From positions 1-64,000 of the forward strand of contig JABLTG010000062.1 of NCBI GenBank assembly GCA_016618085.1: DNA of 64,000 nt. The letters are read 5' to 3'. The translations under genes and the position numbers were made by a program. Source of the DNA: Neovahlkampfia damariscottae (lineage: Eukaryota > Heterolobosea > Selenaionea > Neovahlkampfiida > Neovahlkampfiidae). Below the pieces are notes generated by a model. The model was not told the origin of the DNA, ran no database searches, and worked only from the letters and a program-made list of their open reading frames with translations. This document shows positions 52,917 through 63,926 of the stretch, in pieces; positions within the stretch are counted from its first letter, which is position 1, and each line of letters opens with the position of its first letter.

Positions 52917-54014
52917 TCAATAATCAAAGTTGATATTTTTCAAATAAACCTTACATAATTCTTCACTGTAATCCCATAGTTCATTTGCCAATTTCTCATT
53001 TCTTGCCAATGAATTTGGTTCCTTTAAATTATTATCTTGAAAATATTTTCCACTAATTTCTTCAACTTCAATTGAAGAAGCCAAATATAAAGTTGTCTGA
53101 CTTCCTTCAAATATTGTTTTAAAAAATGTTGGTTCCAAAATTGGAGCGACAATTTTATAGACAATTCCAAATTCATCTTTCCCGATTCCAGTTGAAATAT
53201 TTCCAGGATGTAATGAATTACATCTAACTCCGTATTTGTGATATAATTTGTGAATTTGAGATGATGTAAGAACATTGAATAATTTTGAAGCACCATATTG
53301 AATGAGTGGAATGGAAGTTCCTTTTGATGGTTCAAAGAAATCTTTTATATTTATTGTTTCTCCTTTGACAAATGTATGTCCATGAGACGCTAAAATGATG
53401 ATTTTTCCTTTTGATTCAATCATGAATTTCATCAGCAACTTTAAGATTTAAAAATGTATTATTTAGTTACTCGAAGTAATAAATAATGGGATAAATGATT
53501 AATTCCAACCATTTTTTCAACTCCTTGTTTCGTCAAATCTTTCATTGACATAACATTCAAATAACCTGCGTTTGTGATCAAAATGTCGATTTTTAAATTT
53601 AATTTTTTGAAGTTTTCAACACTTGAAACAACCGAATTTAGGTCTGAAAGATCAATTTTTAAAAATGTTAACTTTTAAAAATGAGTTAATTTTTTTGTTT
53701 TTACTTTTGAATTTGGAGCTTCTTTTTGAATTTCTTCCATTACAATTTTTGTTTTTTTTTCATTTCTGCAAGCAAATATGATATCAGCACCCATTTTTGC
53801 GAGATTCAAAGCAGTACATTGTCCAATACCATCACTTGCGCCTGTGTGTATTTTTTTTTTAAATTTTTTTTTTTTAACCTGTGATAAAGACAGATTTTCC
53901 TTTCAATGAAACGGATAAATCAGTAAAGGGTGCTTCCACAAAAACTTTTCGACAAATTTTATAGGTAATAAACAAAAAGGCAATAACACCAACTACAACA
54001 GTCAACAAACTCAT
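52917..54014 (-). CDS. short-chain dehydrogenase/reductase, retinol-dehydrogenase-like
   Basis: Four exons (54014-53879, 53841-53705, 53671-53471, 53438-52917) with introns of 37, 33 and 32 nt encode 331 residues. An N-terminal membrane anchor (VVVGVIAFLFITYKI) precedes the Rossmann fold: cofactor motif TGASDGIG, IFACRN, ITNAGYL, INHLSHYLL, and the catalytic YGASK with the upstream Ser region. NRxxK-like spacing after strand 2 suggests NADP(H), as in RDH11-14. The substrate is unknown; retinoid is only the family label. CCAAT (54025-54029) is 10 nt upstream of the start, and the gene is head-to-head with the CLC channel. Confidence 0.84.
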
Positions 54015-54152
54015 AAAAATTTGACCAATGAAATAGAATCGGATAATTTATTTCCACCAATTTGAAATCAAACTTCTTTTTATTTTTAAATTAGTTTATG
54101 TGATTTTTTAATGATTCTTTGAATTCGAAACATCCATCCAATCAAATCACCA
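54015..54152. promoter_or_regulatory. 138-bp divergent promoter, SDR / CLC channel
   Basis: CCAAT at 54025-54029 is 10 nt from the SDR ATG. CCAATCA at 54138-54144 is 8 nt from the CLC ATG. Confidence 0.6.
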
Positions 54153-56507
54153 ATGACCACAAAAATCGTAAACTCAATTAGCAGGTTGTGGTGGGAAATT
54201 TTTCCTGATTTAAGTGATCCAAAGCCTGAAGAAAAAACTGATGAAAAATATGATGTGGTGGATTATTATGGAGATTTAGAGGTCCTCATAGAATCAAAGG
54301 AAATTGAATCAAAAACAAAAACTAATTTATTTCAAAAAGTATACAATTCAATGAGAAATGACGTATATGTAGTTATTTTACTACTATTTTGTCTTGGATC
54401 ATTAACTTCAATTGTATCTGCCGCCATAGATTGGGCAATTGATAACCTTCAATCAACAAGAAATATGTTAAGCTCTTTAACACCTTATTTTTTTGTAAAT
54501 TATTTTTTGTATGTAACCTACTGCGTAATTTTTGGAGTGCTATCAGTTGCATGTGTTAACAACATCAGTATCAATTCACCAGGTTCAGGTAAAGCTTTTT
54601 AAAAAAAACAAAAATTAAATTATCAAAAACAGGTAAACAATTTTTTTTATTTCAATTAATTTCAAAAAGGTATACCTGAAATGAAAGCCATGGTAAAATA
54701 TAATTATTTTTTTATTATTCATTTCAGATTGGAGGTGTTATTATGAATCGTTATTTATCTTTAAAAAATTTCACTGGAAAAATACTTGGATTAATTTGTG
54801 CCTTTGGATCTAGTTTATCTGTTGGACGTGAAGGTCCTTTTTGCCATTTTGGAGGAATGTAAAAAAAAAAAAATTAATTTTTTTTTCAATTTTACAGGGT
54901 AAGAACTTATCTTTTCATCAAACTAATTTTCTCAAGATTGCTCATTCAATTATGAAATTAAGTTTCTTTTCAAGAATCAGAGGAAATGATTTAGAGAGAA
55001 GACAAATGTTAGCTGCTGCTTGTGCTGCTGGTGTTGCTTCAGTTTTTGGTGCACCATTTGGTGGTGTTATATTTTCAGTTGAAGTTACAGCAACTTATTT
55101 TCCAGTTGGAAATTTATGGAAATCTGTTTTTGCTGCATTATGTTCAAGTACTTTATTTTCAATTTGGAGATATTTTGGAATCAAAGGAACACAAGAATTT
55201 ACAGATTTTGATGAACATCCATTTGAAATGGTTGAATATATATTCTTTGCCATTGAAGGAATTGCTCTTGGATTATTAGGTGCTTTATTCGTTTATTTAA
55301 CTATTTATGCAATGAAATTAAGAAAAAGACATAAATTAGTGAAGGATAGACCATATAGATTAATTATCATAGTCACTATAGTTGTATCTTGTTTAAGATA
55401 TGCTCTCAATCCTGGTTTGTTCAAAACAACTTCATCAATGTTAACCTATTTGTATAAATTACCATTAGTACAATGGGAGATACCCAATCCTTTGGTTCAT
55501 TTAATCATCATGAGTTTTGGAATTTACTTTATTACAATCATTTCAGTTTCAATGGTAACAAATTCAAAATTTTTTATTTTTTTTTTTAGCCAATAGCTGG
55601 TGGTGTTTTTTCTCCAACTTTTTTATGTGGAGCTGCTTTTGGAAGATTATTTGGTGAAATAATATCTATAACACTTTCATTTTTTGGACTTCCTCCTGTT
55701 AATCCTTTGGGTTATGCTGGTAAAACTTTTTTTGTTTTTTAATTGAATTAAAGTTGTTGGTGCTGCTGCAATGGCTTCAGGTGTAACAAGAACTTTATCC
55801 ACTGGTGTTATTGTATGTTTTTTAGAATTTTAATTTTTTTTTAGATGTTTGAATTGACTGGTCAAATTAGATTTTTAGTTCCAACTTTGTTGGCTACTGT
55901 TTTGGCTGTTCCAGTTGCAAACTTATTTACAGAATCTTTTTACGCAGAAGCTTCACAATTAAGAGGAATACCAGAAATAAAACCAATAAGAAAAGAAGCA
56001 TCACATCAATTAACAGCAGCAGATTTAATGAGAAAAAATGTTGATTTTATCACTAAAGAAACAACTGTACAAAGAGGAATTGGTAAATTTAAAAAAAACA
56101 AATTTAACATTTTTTTTCACAAAGAATTAAGTCAAGGTATTTGGAGAAGCTTTTATCCAATTGTGACAAATAAAGAAGAAAAAACTTTATTAGGTTATAT
56201 AAGATCTGAAAAGTTACGTGCTATTGTTGATCAATACCAAAATCACCCAAACATGTCAATTTTCTTTTCAAAAAAAAAAAAAAAATTAGTTTCAGAAATG
56301 GACTCAATGGAAAATATATTCGTTAAATCACAAAGAGGAATTGAAGTTCAATATGATGCAGCACCATTAGTAATTTTACTTCATACACCTGTCATCAGAA
56401 TTTTTTATCTATTTTCAATTTTAGGATTGAGTCATGCTTATGTTTTAGATAAAGGAAAATTAATTGGAGTTCTTTCAAAAAAAGATTTAATTAAATTTAA
56501 ATTATAA
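54153..56507 (+). CDS. CLC-type chloride channel or Cl-/H+ exchanger with CBS domains
   Basis: Exons: 54153-54588, 54670-54692, 54728-54858, 54898 (one nucleotide), 54937-55554, 55590-55719, 55754-55812, 55845-56507. A further 42-nt in-frame intron is likely at 56083-56124. The protein has 672 residues (686 if that intron is kept). The CLC selectivity motifs are present: GSGIPEM across exon 1/2, GREGPF with the gating Glu188, and GGVFSP (408-412). AAAMASGVTRTLSTGVIMFE and two CBS-like segments follow. CLC proteins move chloride across plasma or endosomal membranes. Intron 1 is 81 nt and made of two abutting introns; introns 3 and 4 flank a single G that is needed for the frame between FCHFGGM and IAHSIMKL. 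Confidence 0.9.
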
Positions 56508-56540
56508 ACTTCATAAGAATAAAAATTATTTGTTTTTTTT

Positions 56541-58137
56541 TTATTGAAGTCTCATAACTTTCATGTTATTGATTTGTCCAGTGACACCTTCAACATTTCC
56601 AAAAACAACAACAACAACATCACCTGGGTTTAAGATTTGTGATTTTTCTAAATCTCTAATGACTGATTTAACAATATTGTCTGTTCCTAAGATACTATCA
56701 ACAACTCTACATTTAATTCCTCTTGTAATTTGTAATTGTCTTGCAGTTTGTTTGTGTTGAGTGATAACTAAAAGAGGTGTTTTTGTTTTATATTTTGAGA
56801 TTAATCTAGCTGTGAATCCAGATTCTGTCAAAGTGATAATCATTGAAGCTTTTAATTCTTCTGCTGTTTTTACTGCTGATGAAGCAATAGTTTCGGCAAT
56901 GGAAACTTGTTCGTTTTGTTCTTTGATAGCAGTTCTCATTGCTGAATAAAGAGTTGAATAGTCCATTGAGTCTTCAGTTGTAACACAGATTTGTGACATA
57001 CGTTTTACTGCTTCAATTGGATAGTCTCCTTTAGCTGTTTCTCCACTTAACATAACACAGTCACTACCATCATAGACAGCATTAGCTACATCTGTTGCTT
57101 CTGCTCTTGTTGGTCTTGGATTAACAATCATAGTTTCTAACATTTGAGTAGCTGTAATTACTGGTTTTCCTGCAAGATTACATTTAGCAATCATCATTTT
57201 TTGTGCTAAAACAACTCTTTCTAATGGGATTTCAACACCTAAATCACCTCTAGCAACCATAATTCCATCAGATTCTTCAAGAATTTCATCAAAGTTTTCT
57301 AAACCTTCTAAATTTTCAATTTTTGAAATGATTTTAATATTTGATCCTTTTGGTCCTAAAACTTTTCTAATGTCACGTACATCTGATGCTTTTCTTGTGA
57401 ATGAAGCAGCAATGAAATCAACACCATTTTTAACACCAAATTGAAGGTCAGCAACGTCTTTATCAGTTAAAGCTGGTAAATCTACTTTTGTTCCTGGCAA
57501 ATTACAACCTTTTTTTGTTCCTAATTTTCCTGTATTTTGAACTAAAACTTTAACTTCTGTTTCTGTTGTTTCAAGTACTTTACATGAAATTAAACCATCA
57601 TCAACAAGTACAATATCATCTTTTTTTAATACTTTTACGATATTTTTGTAATCAATGAATACATGTTTTTCGTCACCAGTCTTTCAAAAAAAGAATTAAA
57701 AATTAAAAGTTTTTTTTTTTACTTCAAATTCTTCATCTTTTGTTGTGAATGTGAATTCAGAATCTTTTTCAAGTGTAACTTCTTTGATATCATTTTTGAA
57801 ATATCCAGTTCTAATCTGTTGAAAAATACAAGTTAAAAAAAAAAAAAATCCAAACTTCTGGTCCCTTAGTGTCTAATAAGATTCCAATAGTTTTTTCAAG
57901 GTTATCAGCAGCCTTTCTTGCATTTTGGATTGTTTTTAAATGATATTCATGTTCTCCATGTGAAAAATTCATACGAACAACATTCATTCCTGCTTTCATA
58001 AGTCCTTCAAGTTGTTCAACACTTTGTGTTTTTGGACCAATTGTGCAAACGATTTTTGTGTGTTTTTTGGTTCCATCAAGGTTTGTATCGCAAATTTGTT
58101 TTCCTGTAAGGTTACTCCAGAACTTAATGTGACTCAT
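56541..58137 (-). CDS. PK: pyruvate kinase
   Basis: Three exons (58137-57856, 57815-57723, 57680-56541) with introns of 40 and 42 nt encode 504 residues, typical for the enzyme. Landmarks are KIVCTIGPKTQSVEQL, MNFSHGEHEYH, LLDTKGPEIRTG across intron 1, IMVARGDLGVEIP, KPVITATQMLETMI, PTRAEATDVANAV and MLSGETAKGDYP. It converts phosphoenolpyruvate and ADP to pyruvate and ATP in the cytosol. The first Met that gives a normal N-terminus (MSHIKFWSNL) is at 58137, 35 nt inside a CCAATCA box; a longer frame would run through the box. The gene converges on CLC, with 33 bp between stops. Confidence 0.96.
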
Positions 58138-58526
58138 TTTTATTCTTTTTATTCTTTCAGGTGATGGGAATGTGATTGGTCTTTTATTATCCGATTGAGA
58201 AGTGAATGATTGGCCAAAAAAAACCAAAATCGAATCTCGAAAAACGAAATAGAATTATTTACGTTAAATTCATCAAAATTTAAATAAAATGAACGAATTT
58301 CCCAATTAGTAGAATTCCCATATTTAATTTTTGCCATCCAATTAACATCAAATGTGAAAAATTTTATCTTCTACGATGTTTCATGATGACTTAGATGGGC
58401 GAACTGAAATTAGTTGTTTAATTTCGAAATGATGTTATTCTCATGTGTACAAATTTGTCTGAAAAATAAAAAGAAAAATTTTTTGGTTATCAAAATGGAT
58501 CATTTCCAAAGAAGATTAAATTAGTT
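58138..58526. other. 389-bp intergenic segment with the pyruvate kinase promoter
   Basis: Contains TGATTGG at 58173-58179 and again at 58207-58213. The rest (58260-58526) is AT-rich with no gene seen. Confidence 0.55.
58173..58213 (-). promoter_or_regulatory. two CCAATCA boxes of pyruvate kinase
   Basis: TGATTGG at 58173-58179 and 58207-58213, giving gaps of 35 and 69 nt to the start codon. Confidence 0.65.
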
Positions 58527-59906
58527 TCATTTTTTTGAAATAATCATAAATCCCCTTGGCGAAATTTTTGGATCAAAAATTCTCACTAAATCAGCATCCA
58601 ATTTATTTTCTTTCAAATATAAAGTTCGATCCATCAGTATAATAGCTTCAATAAGAGGACTAAACATTGCTCTCAAAGACCAAAAACATGCAAATTCTCT
58701 AATAATTCCATCTTTATCTGGGTTGAATGTTTGATAATACTTGATGAGCATTTTCTTGAATTCTTCAATATTTTCAAAGTTTTTTTTAAAAGAAGATTCA
58801 AATAAATCTGAATTTGATTCTAACAATTTCTTAATTCCTTCATAGGAATATTCTTCAAATGAATAAGAGTTTTGATGTGTTGTTCGAATCCTAAATTCAG
58901 TTTCTTTTGATTTATCCTTTAAATTTGATTGCAATAAACATTCTAAAGCAGCTCTAAATGAATTCTTTCGAAAAAGAAAAATATTTGTTTCTGATAAATT
59001 ACCCAATACTTTTCCATAATTCAAAAAACTATTTGAGCAACTTTTTGACATTGGATATCCATATATTTCATTTCCATGACCTTTTTCTGATATTTTATTA
59101 TAACAGCAACCAACATTTATCAATGCTTTTGCATTACTTTTTTTGAATAATTGAATGACAGACGCACCAAGATCACCACATGTATGCAGACCTTTTTCAT
59201 TTTTGAGTTGATTTTTTTTTGTTACCAATAAGTAAGTAATTATCATTTTTATCCATATATGGTTCGATTAAAGTTTCAAAATCTTTTACTGACATCTCCA
59301 GACTGATGTGAAATGTCAGCAAATTTAACTTTTCATTTTTCTCATTTTTGTTTCGTTTGATTGAACTTTCTGTGATGTTTTCTTTATTATCAATACCAAT
59401 TACATTTAGTCCATATTTTTCAGACAATAAATTTGTCAAATACCCTCGTCCTGAACCTATGAAATTTTAAAAAAATTCATTTGAGTAATACCAATGTCAA
59501 TGACAGTTTTACAATGATATTTTTCAGCCGTATCAGCTATTATTTTGGTCATTCTTTCTACTTCATATTTTTTTTTCGGTTTTATTTTTTTTTCTTTTCC
59601 AATTTCAATAGTTTCAACTTTAAGACATTCTTGAGGTAACTCCAATTCTTTTGCTGTTTTTACAAATTCTATCAGTGATTTTGGAAAATTTTCATTTATT
59701 TTTCCTTCATTAATCATTTCAAATAGTTCTTCGTTGGACATGGTGAGTAACGGTTTTTTCCATTCTTCAGGAACTTGTTTTTTCCAATGTTCTTCAATGA
59801 AAAACTTGATGATATCACATTGAAAATCTTTCTTTATTGGATAGTAATTAAAAAAATATTCGTGTCGTGAAATAAACTTTGACAACTTCTTTGCTTGTTC
59901 TTCCAT
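58527..59906 (-). CDS. METTL25-family methyltransferase-like protein
   Basis: Three exons (59906-59492, 59456-59226, 59191-58527) with introns of 35 and 34 nt encode 436 residues. A helical N-terminal half ends in KYHCKTVIDIGSGRGYLTNL, the SAM-binding glycine loop, formed only when intron 1 is removed. Then come VIGIDNKE, GLHTCGDLGASVIQLFKKS and ALINVGCCYNKIS, diagnostic of the METTL25/RRNAD1 group. The group is presumed to methylate RNA or protein; the substrate is not established for this protein. The inverted CCAAT box at 59919-59923 lies 12 nt from the start. Confidence 0.82.
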
Positions 59907-59918
59907 TTGAATTTTGAA

Positions 59919-59923
59919 CCAAT
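59919..59923 (+). promoter_or_regulatory. inverted CCAAT box of the METTL25-like gene
   Basis: CCAAT on the plus strand, 12 nt upstream of the leftward ATG; ATTGG also lies close by, around 59928. Confidence 0.5.
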
Positions 59924-60003
59924 AAAATTGGTTGAAAAGAATGACGCTTTAATTTCTAACATCGTATGAAAACTTTTCTTTTTTGTTTAATTGTTTAAAA
60001 TTT

Positions 60004-60687
60004 TTATTGATGTTCCAAAATTTGTGATTTGTACATTTTTTGCATTTGTTTTTGGTTCAATGGTTGATATATTGAAGGATTGTTTGCAGCGAGTAATCTT
60101 TCAGCCATGGAACCATGTTTTTCTGTTTTTGAATTTTCTTTCAAAGCATAATCTACTGTAATTTGTTTTCCGCTCAAAAATTGACCATTCATTCCATCTA
60201 TAGCTTGATCTGCAGCTTCAAAACTATCAAATGAAAGAAAAGCAAATCCTCTACTTTCTCCAGTTTCCAAATCTTTTTGAATTTGAGGTGTTGTAATTAT
60301 ATTTCCAAAAACACTAAAGGTATCATACAGTTGTTTCTCATCTAAAGAAGGATCTAAATTTCCAACAAATAAATTAGCTCCAACTTGTAAATTCTTTTTA
60401 TCTTGACTTGCTTTGTTTATTCTAATTGGTTTTCCGAATAACTTGACAGAATTCATAACTCTGACAGCATAATCAGCATCTTCTGTTGATTTAAATTCAA
60501 CAAAACCATAACCTGAATGAGTTTGAGTTACTCTGTCCTTTGGAATATAACAATTAACAATTGAACCAACTTGTAAAAATAATTCCCAAACAATTTCTTC
60601 TGAAACTTGTTGGTCAAGATTTCCGACATAAATTGTCGCTTCTTGGTTACGCTCTGTTGGAGGACCAATGGTGAATTTTGCAGACAT
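60004..60687 (-). CDS. SF3B4: splicing factor SF3B4 (SAP49), short form
   Basis: A single exon encodes 227 residues. Two RRMs sit at about residues 17-95 ([29 protein letters not shown]) and 104-180 ([37 protein letters not shown]). [20 protein letters not shown], right after RRM2, is the SF3B4 signature ([20 protein letters not shown] in animals). SF3B4 is part of U2 snRNP SF3b and contacts pre-mRNA near the branch point. The long Pro/Gly-rich C-terminus of animal SF3B4 is absent. The start is 23 nt inside a CCAATCA box (60711-60717) placed in the 71-bp gap after AP-1 mu. Confidence 0.93.
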   Translation of the reverse strand: MSAKFTIGPPTERNQEATIYVGNLDQQVSEEIVWELFLQVGSIVNCYIPKDRVTQTHSGYGFVEFKSTEDADYAVRVMNSVKLFGKPIRINKASQDKKNLQVGANLFVGNLDPSLDEKQLYDTFSVFGNIITTPQIQKDLETGESRGFAFLSFDSFEAADQAIDGMNGQFLSGKQITVDYALKENSKTEKHGSMAERLLAANNPSIYQPLNQKQMQKMYKSQILEHQ

Positions 60688-60710
60688 AATTGTTGAACTG
60701 TTTTAGAAAA

Positions 60711-60717
60711 TGATTGG
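60711..60717 (-). promoter_or_regulatory. CCAATCA box of SF3B4
   Basis: TGATTGG on the plus strand; 23 nt to the start codon; lies between two genes only 71 bp apart. Confidence 0.65.
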
Positions 60718-60758
60718 ATAAAAAAAATAAACAAATCATAAATTAAAATTTTAATTCT

Positions 60759-62274
60759 TCAAATACGAACTTGATAATCTTCAGCTTGTGTATAATACCT
60801 TACAAAAGGCATTCCTTGTTTATCCAATTTCTTAAAATGAACTTTCAAATAACGAACTTGTAATCCTGAAATCTGTTTTACAAAAATTAGAAAATTTGAT
60901 TGAAATTTACTGTGTAATATGGGATTTGAAACCATACTGAAATTGGTTTTTTCAATGCACTTTTGAAATTTTGTTCATCTGTAATTGAAAAAAATTCAAC
61001 TGAAAAATTCATTGAATAAGATTTCGTTCCTTGGAAATTTGTAATTTTCCAATGAACTTCATCTTTCTCAGGATAATATTTAGCACTTCCAATTTGTGCT
61101 GTAAATTGAAAATTAGTTGAATCTTGAAAAATTAAAAAGGAATTTTGAAATGATCTTACCAGATGGAACTGTAATTTTAATAATAACCTCAGAAGATGAA
61201 GAATCATTTTTATATTGTGCTTTCACTGTTACATCATATTCAATTCTTGAACTTCCAACATTTGGTTTACAATGAACAAGAATCAAAGGTTTAACTTTTT
61301 CATCTAATCTATAACTCAATAATTCAAATTCACCATCGGGTGGCACAAAATAAATAGTTCTATCTTCTTTAAATCTTGTTAATTGAACACATTGATGAAA
61401 TTTAATATCTTCTAAATCAACACTTGATGCTTTGGAGAGATCTTTATTCATTGCTTCAAATAAGACTTTATCATTCAATCCAAGTTTTAATTCAGGCATT
61501 CCTGATAATTCTGATTTAACTTTAATTCGACCAATGACCTCTGAATGAATTGCTTTTCCATTTGAACCACAAATCATGTTTACATATTCAATGACATCCA
61601 TAAAAACTTTGTTTTCTGGATAATAAATTCCTTCTTTTCTCCATGATATTGCGTTTGTTACTGCAGTTGGAACTTTTAATTGTTTTTCAACTTTTGTGTC
61701 AGTTATTTTATGAAAAGCTTCTTTTAAAGTCATTTGTCCAATTTTATTGACTTCATCATTCATTTTGTATGCAGTTGCGATAATTCCTTTGTTATATAAT
61801 ACCTTTTCATATTCAGATATTTTTGAATGTTTAATTTGAATAAAATCTTTTAATAAATCACTTTCTGTTAATTGTGGCCATCCATAATCGATAGTTTCGT
61901 CAAGTAATTCATAGACCGTGACAAAATTATCTTTTATAGCTTCTTCATTCACCACATTGAAATAATCTTCAAATACTTTCACCAAACGAATTAAAAAATC
62001 CATCAGCATCATGGCGTTTGAATTATTGTCGCAAATCATAACAACTAGAATAATTTAGAATATATTTAGAATATATACAAAATAAATTGTCATTTTTGTA
62101 ATGTATGAAAGTATAGTCTTCTATTTGCAGGATTGGTTCAAGTAGTTTTCCGTCGTTTTCTGTTATAACCTTCTTTACAAATAATTTATGTTTAGAGGTT
62201 GGTATATTGCCTCTATAATCCCTTGAAATTATTAATTTTCCATTAAAATCCAGTATAAATAATTGAGAAGACAT
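60759..62274 (-). CDS. clathrin adaptor medium (mu) subunit, probably AP-1
   Basis: Four exons (62274-62079, 62044-61160, 61122-60911, 60872-60759) with introns of 34, 37 and 38 nt encode 468 residues, slightly above the usual length. The N-terminal longin-like domain starts MSSQLFILDFNGKLIISRDY and continues LLDETIDYGWPQLTESDLLK. The mu homology domain begins near ISWRKEGIYYPENKVFMDVI. The end reads PYYTISGLQVRYLKV and FVRYYTQAEDYQVRI, close to AP-1 mu (WVRYITQNGDYQLR) rather than AP-2 mu. It binds Tyr-based sorting signals and acts at the trans-Golgi or endosomes. Confidence 0.88.
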
Positions 62275-62418
62275 TCGTGCTTCACCACAAAACGAACGGG
62301 AAAATTAGACCAATGAAACAACTTCAAGAATTAAAATTAAGTAGACTAATACCTAAAATTACAGCAAAATCACATATAATAAGAATAACACTCAACTTTG
62401 ATAATCCGACCAATAACA
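62275..62418. promoter_or_regulatory. 144-bp divergent promoter, AP-1 mu / AsnRS
   Basis: CCAAT at 62310-62314 is 35 nt from the AP-1 mu ATG. CCAAT at 62410-62414 is only 4 nt from the AsnRS ATG. Confidence 0.55.
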
Positions 62419-63872
62419 ATGTTTAAAATTTTGAAGTTAACAAAACATGTTCAATACTCAACTTTGATGAAGTAAGAAATAAAAAACAGGATTAAAACTA
62501 CAAGAATATCAAAAATACAAACTAAAGAAATAATAGGAAAAGAAATAAAAGTCCAAGGTTGGTTAAGGTCAATGAGACAACAAAAAAATGTAACCTTTCT
62601 TCAATTAAATGATGGTTCTTGCTTAAATAATGTGCAAGTTGTTATTGATGATGTTACAAAAGAAGAATCACAAAAATTTAATGTTGGTTGTTCTCTTGAA
62701 ATTGAAGGAAAAATTGTTGAAAGTATTGGAAGTGGACAACAGACTGAAATTTTTGTGAATTCGTTATCAGATGTGAAACTAATTGGAGAGTCACCAGAAA
62801 CATATCCTTTACAGAAAAAACGACACACAAATGAATATTTAAGAGAAATTGCACATTTAAGATCAAGAGCAAATCAACATGGTGCTGTATTAAGAATTAG
62901 AAACAAAGCGATGATGTATATTCATCAATTCTTTCAAGAGAATGATTTTATTAATATACACACTCCAATTATCACAGGAATTGATTGTGAAGGTGCCGGA
63001 GAACAATTTCAAGTTTTATCTTCAAAAGATAAGAATTTCTTTGGTTCCAATGCCTATTTGGCTGTTTCAGGACAATTAGAAGCTGAAATATTTGCGAATT
63101 CAATGGGAGGTGTTTACACTTTTGGACCAACTTTTCGAGCAGAAACTGGAAAATCACCAAGACATTTGAGTGAATTTTGGATGATTGAGATGGAGAAGGC
63201 ATTTTGTGATTCAAATGAAAATATCGAATATATTGAAAAAATGTTAAAATATGTTGTTAAAAATATGCTTGATAATAGTGAAGAAGATTTATCTTTATTC
63301 AATCAATTTGTCGAAAAAAATTTAATTTCAAAATTGACATCATTGGTTGATCAATCATTTGAAAAATTAACATATACAGAAGTTATTGAAATTTTGAAAA
63401 AGTCTGATAAAAAATTTGAATTTCCTGTCTATTGGGGTTGTGATTTACATTCAGAGCATGAAAATTACATTTGTAAAGATTATGCAAAAAAACCAACATT
63501 CGTGGTGAATTATCCAAAAGATTTGAAACCATTTTATGCAAGAGTCAATGATGACAATAAAACATGTGAAGCTGTTGATTTATTCGTTTCCGGAATCGGA
63601 GAATTGATTGGAGGGTCAACAAGGGAAGAAAGATATGATGTTTTATTGAAATCTATGAATGAAAAGAATTTAAATATACAAGATTTAGACTGGTATCTGG
63701 ACTTGAGAAAATATGGAACAACGCCTCATTCAGGTTTTGGTTTAGGTTTTGAGAGATTAATCATGTTTTTAACTGGATTACAGAATATCAGAGGTTTGAA
63801 AAATTTATATTAAAAATATCATTTTTAGATGTAATTCCAATACCAAGACATCCTGGTTATATTAAATTTTAA
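62419..63872 (+). CDS. asparaginyl-tRNA synthetase, probably mitochondrial
   Basis: Three exons (62419-62471, 62505-63793, 63829-63872) with introns of 33 and 35 nt encode 461 residues. The N-terminus MFKILKLTKHVQYSTLMK is basic and acid-free, like a mitochondrial presequence. An OB-fold anticodon domain (EIKVQGWLRSMRQQKNVTFL) precedes the class II core: INIHTPIITG (motif 1), DCEGAGEQFQV typical of AsnRS, TFRAETGKSPRHLSEFWMIE (motif 2) and GFGLGFERLIMF (motif 3). The last exon restores NIRDVIPIPRHPGYIKF, the usual C-terminus. It charges tRNA-Asn. The start ATG lies 4 nt after a CCAAT, the tightest spacing seen. Confidence 0.93.
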
Positions 63873-63926
63873 AATCTCTTCTTTTTCACTTTTTAAATAA
63901 CTTTTTGATTGGTTTAAATTTCTGAA

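Noticed and set aside
56222-56300. A second candidate intron in the last CLC exon (GTCAAT...TTAG around the poly-A run)
   Set aside because: Splicing it breaks the frame into the second CBS domain, so the Lys-rich stretch is left as coding.
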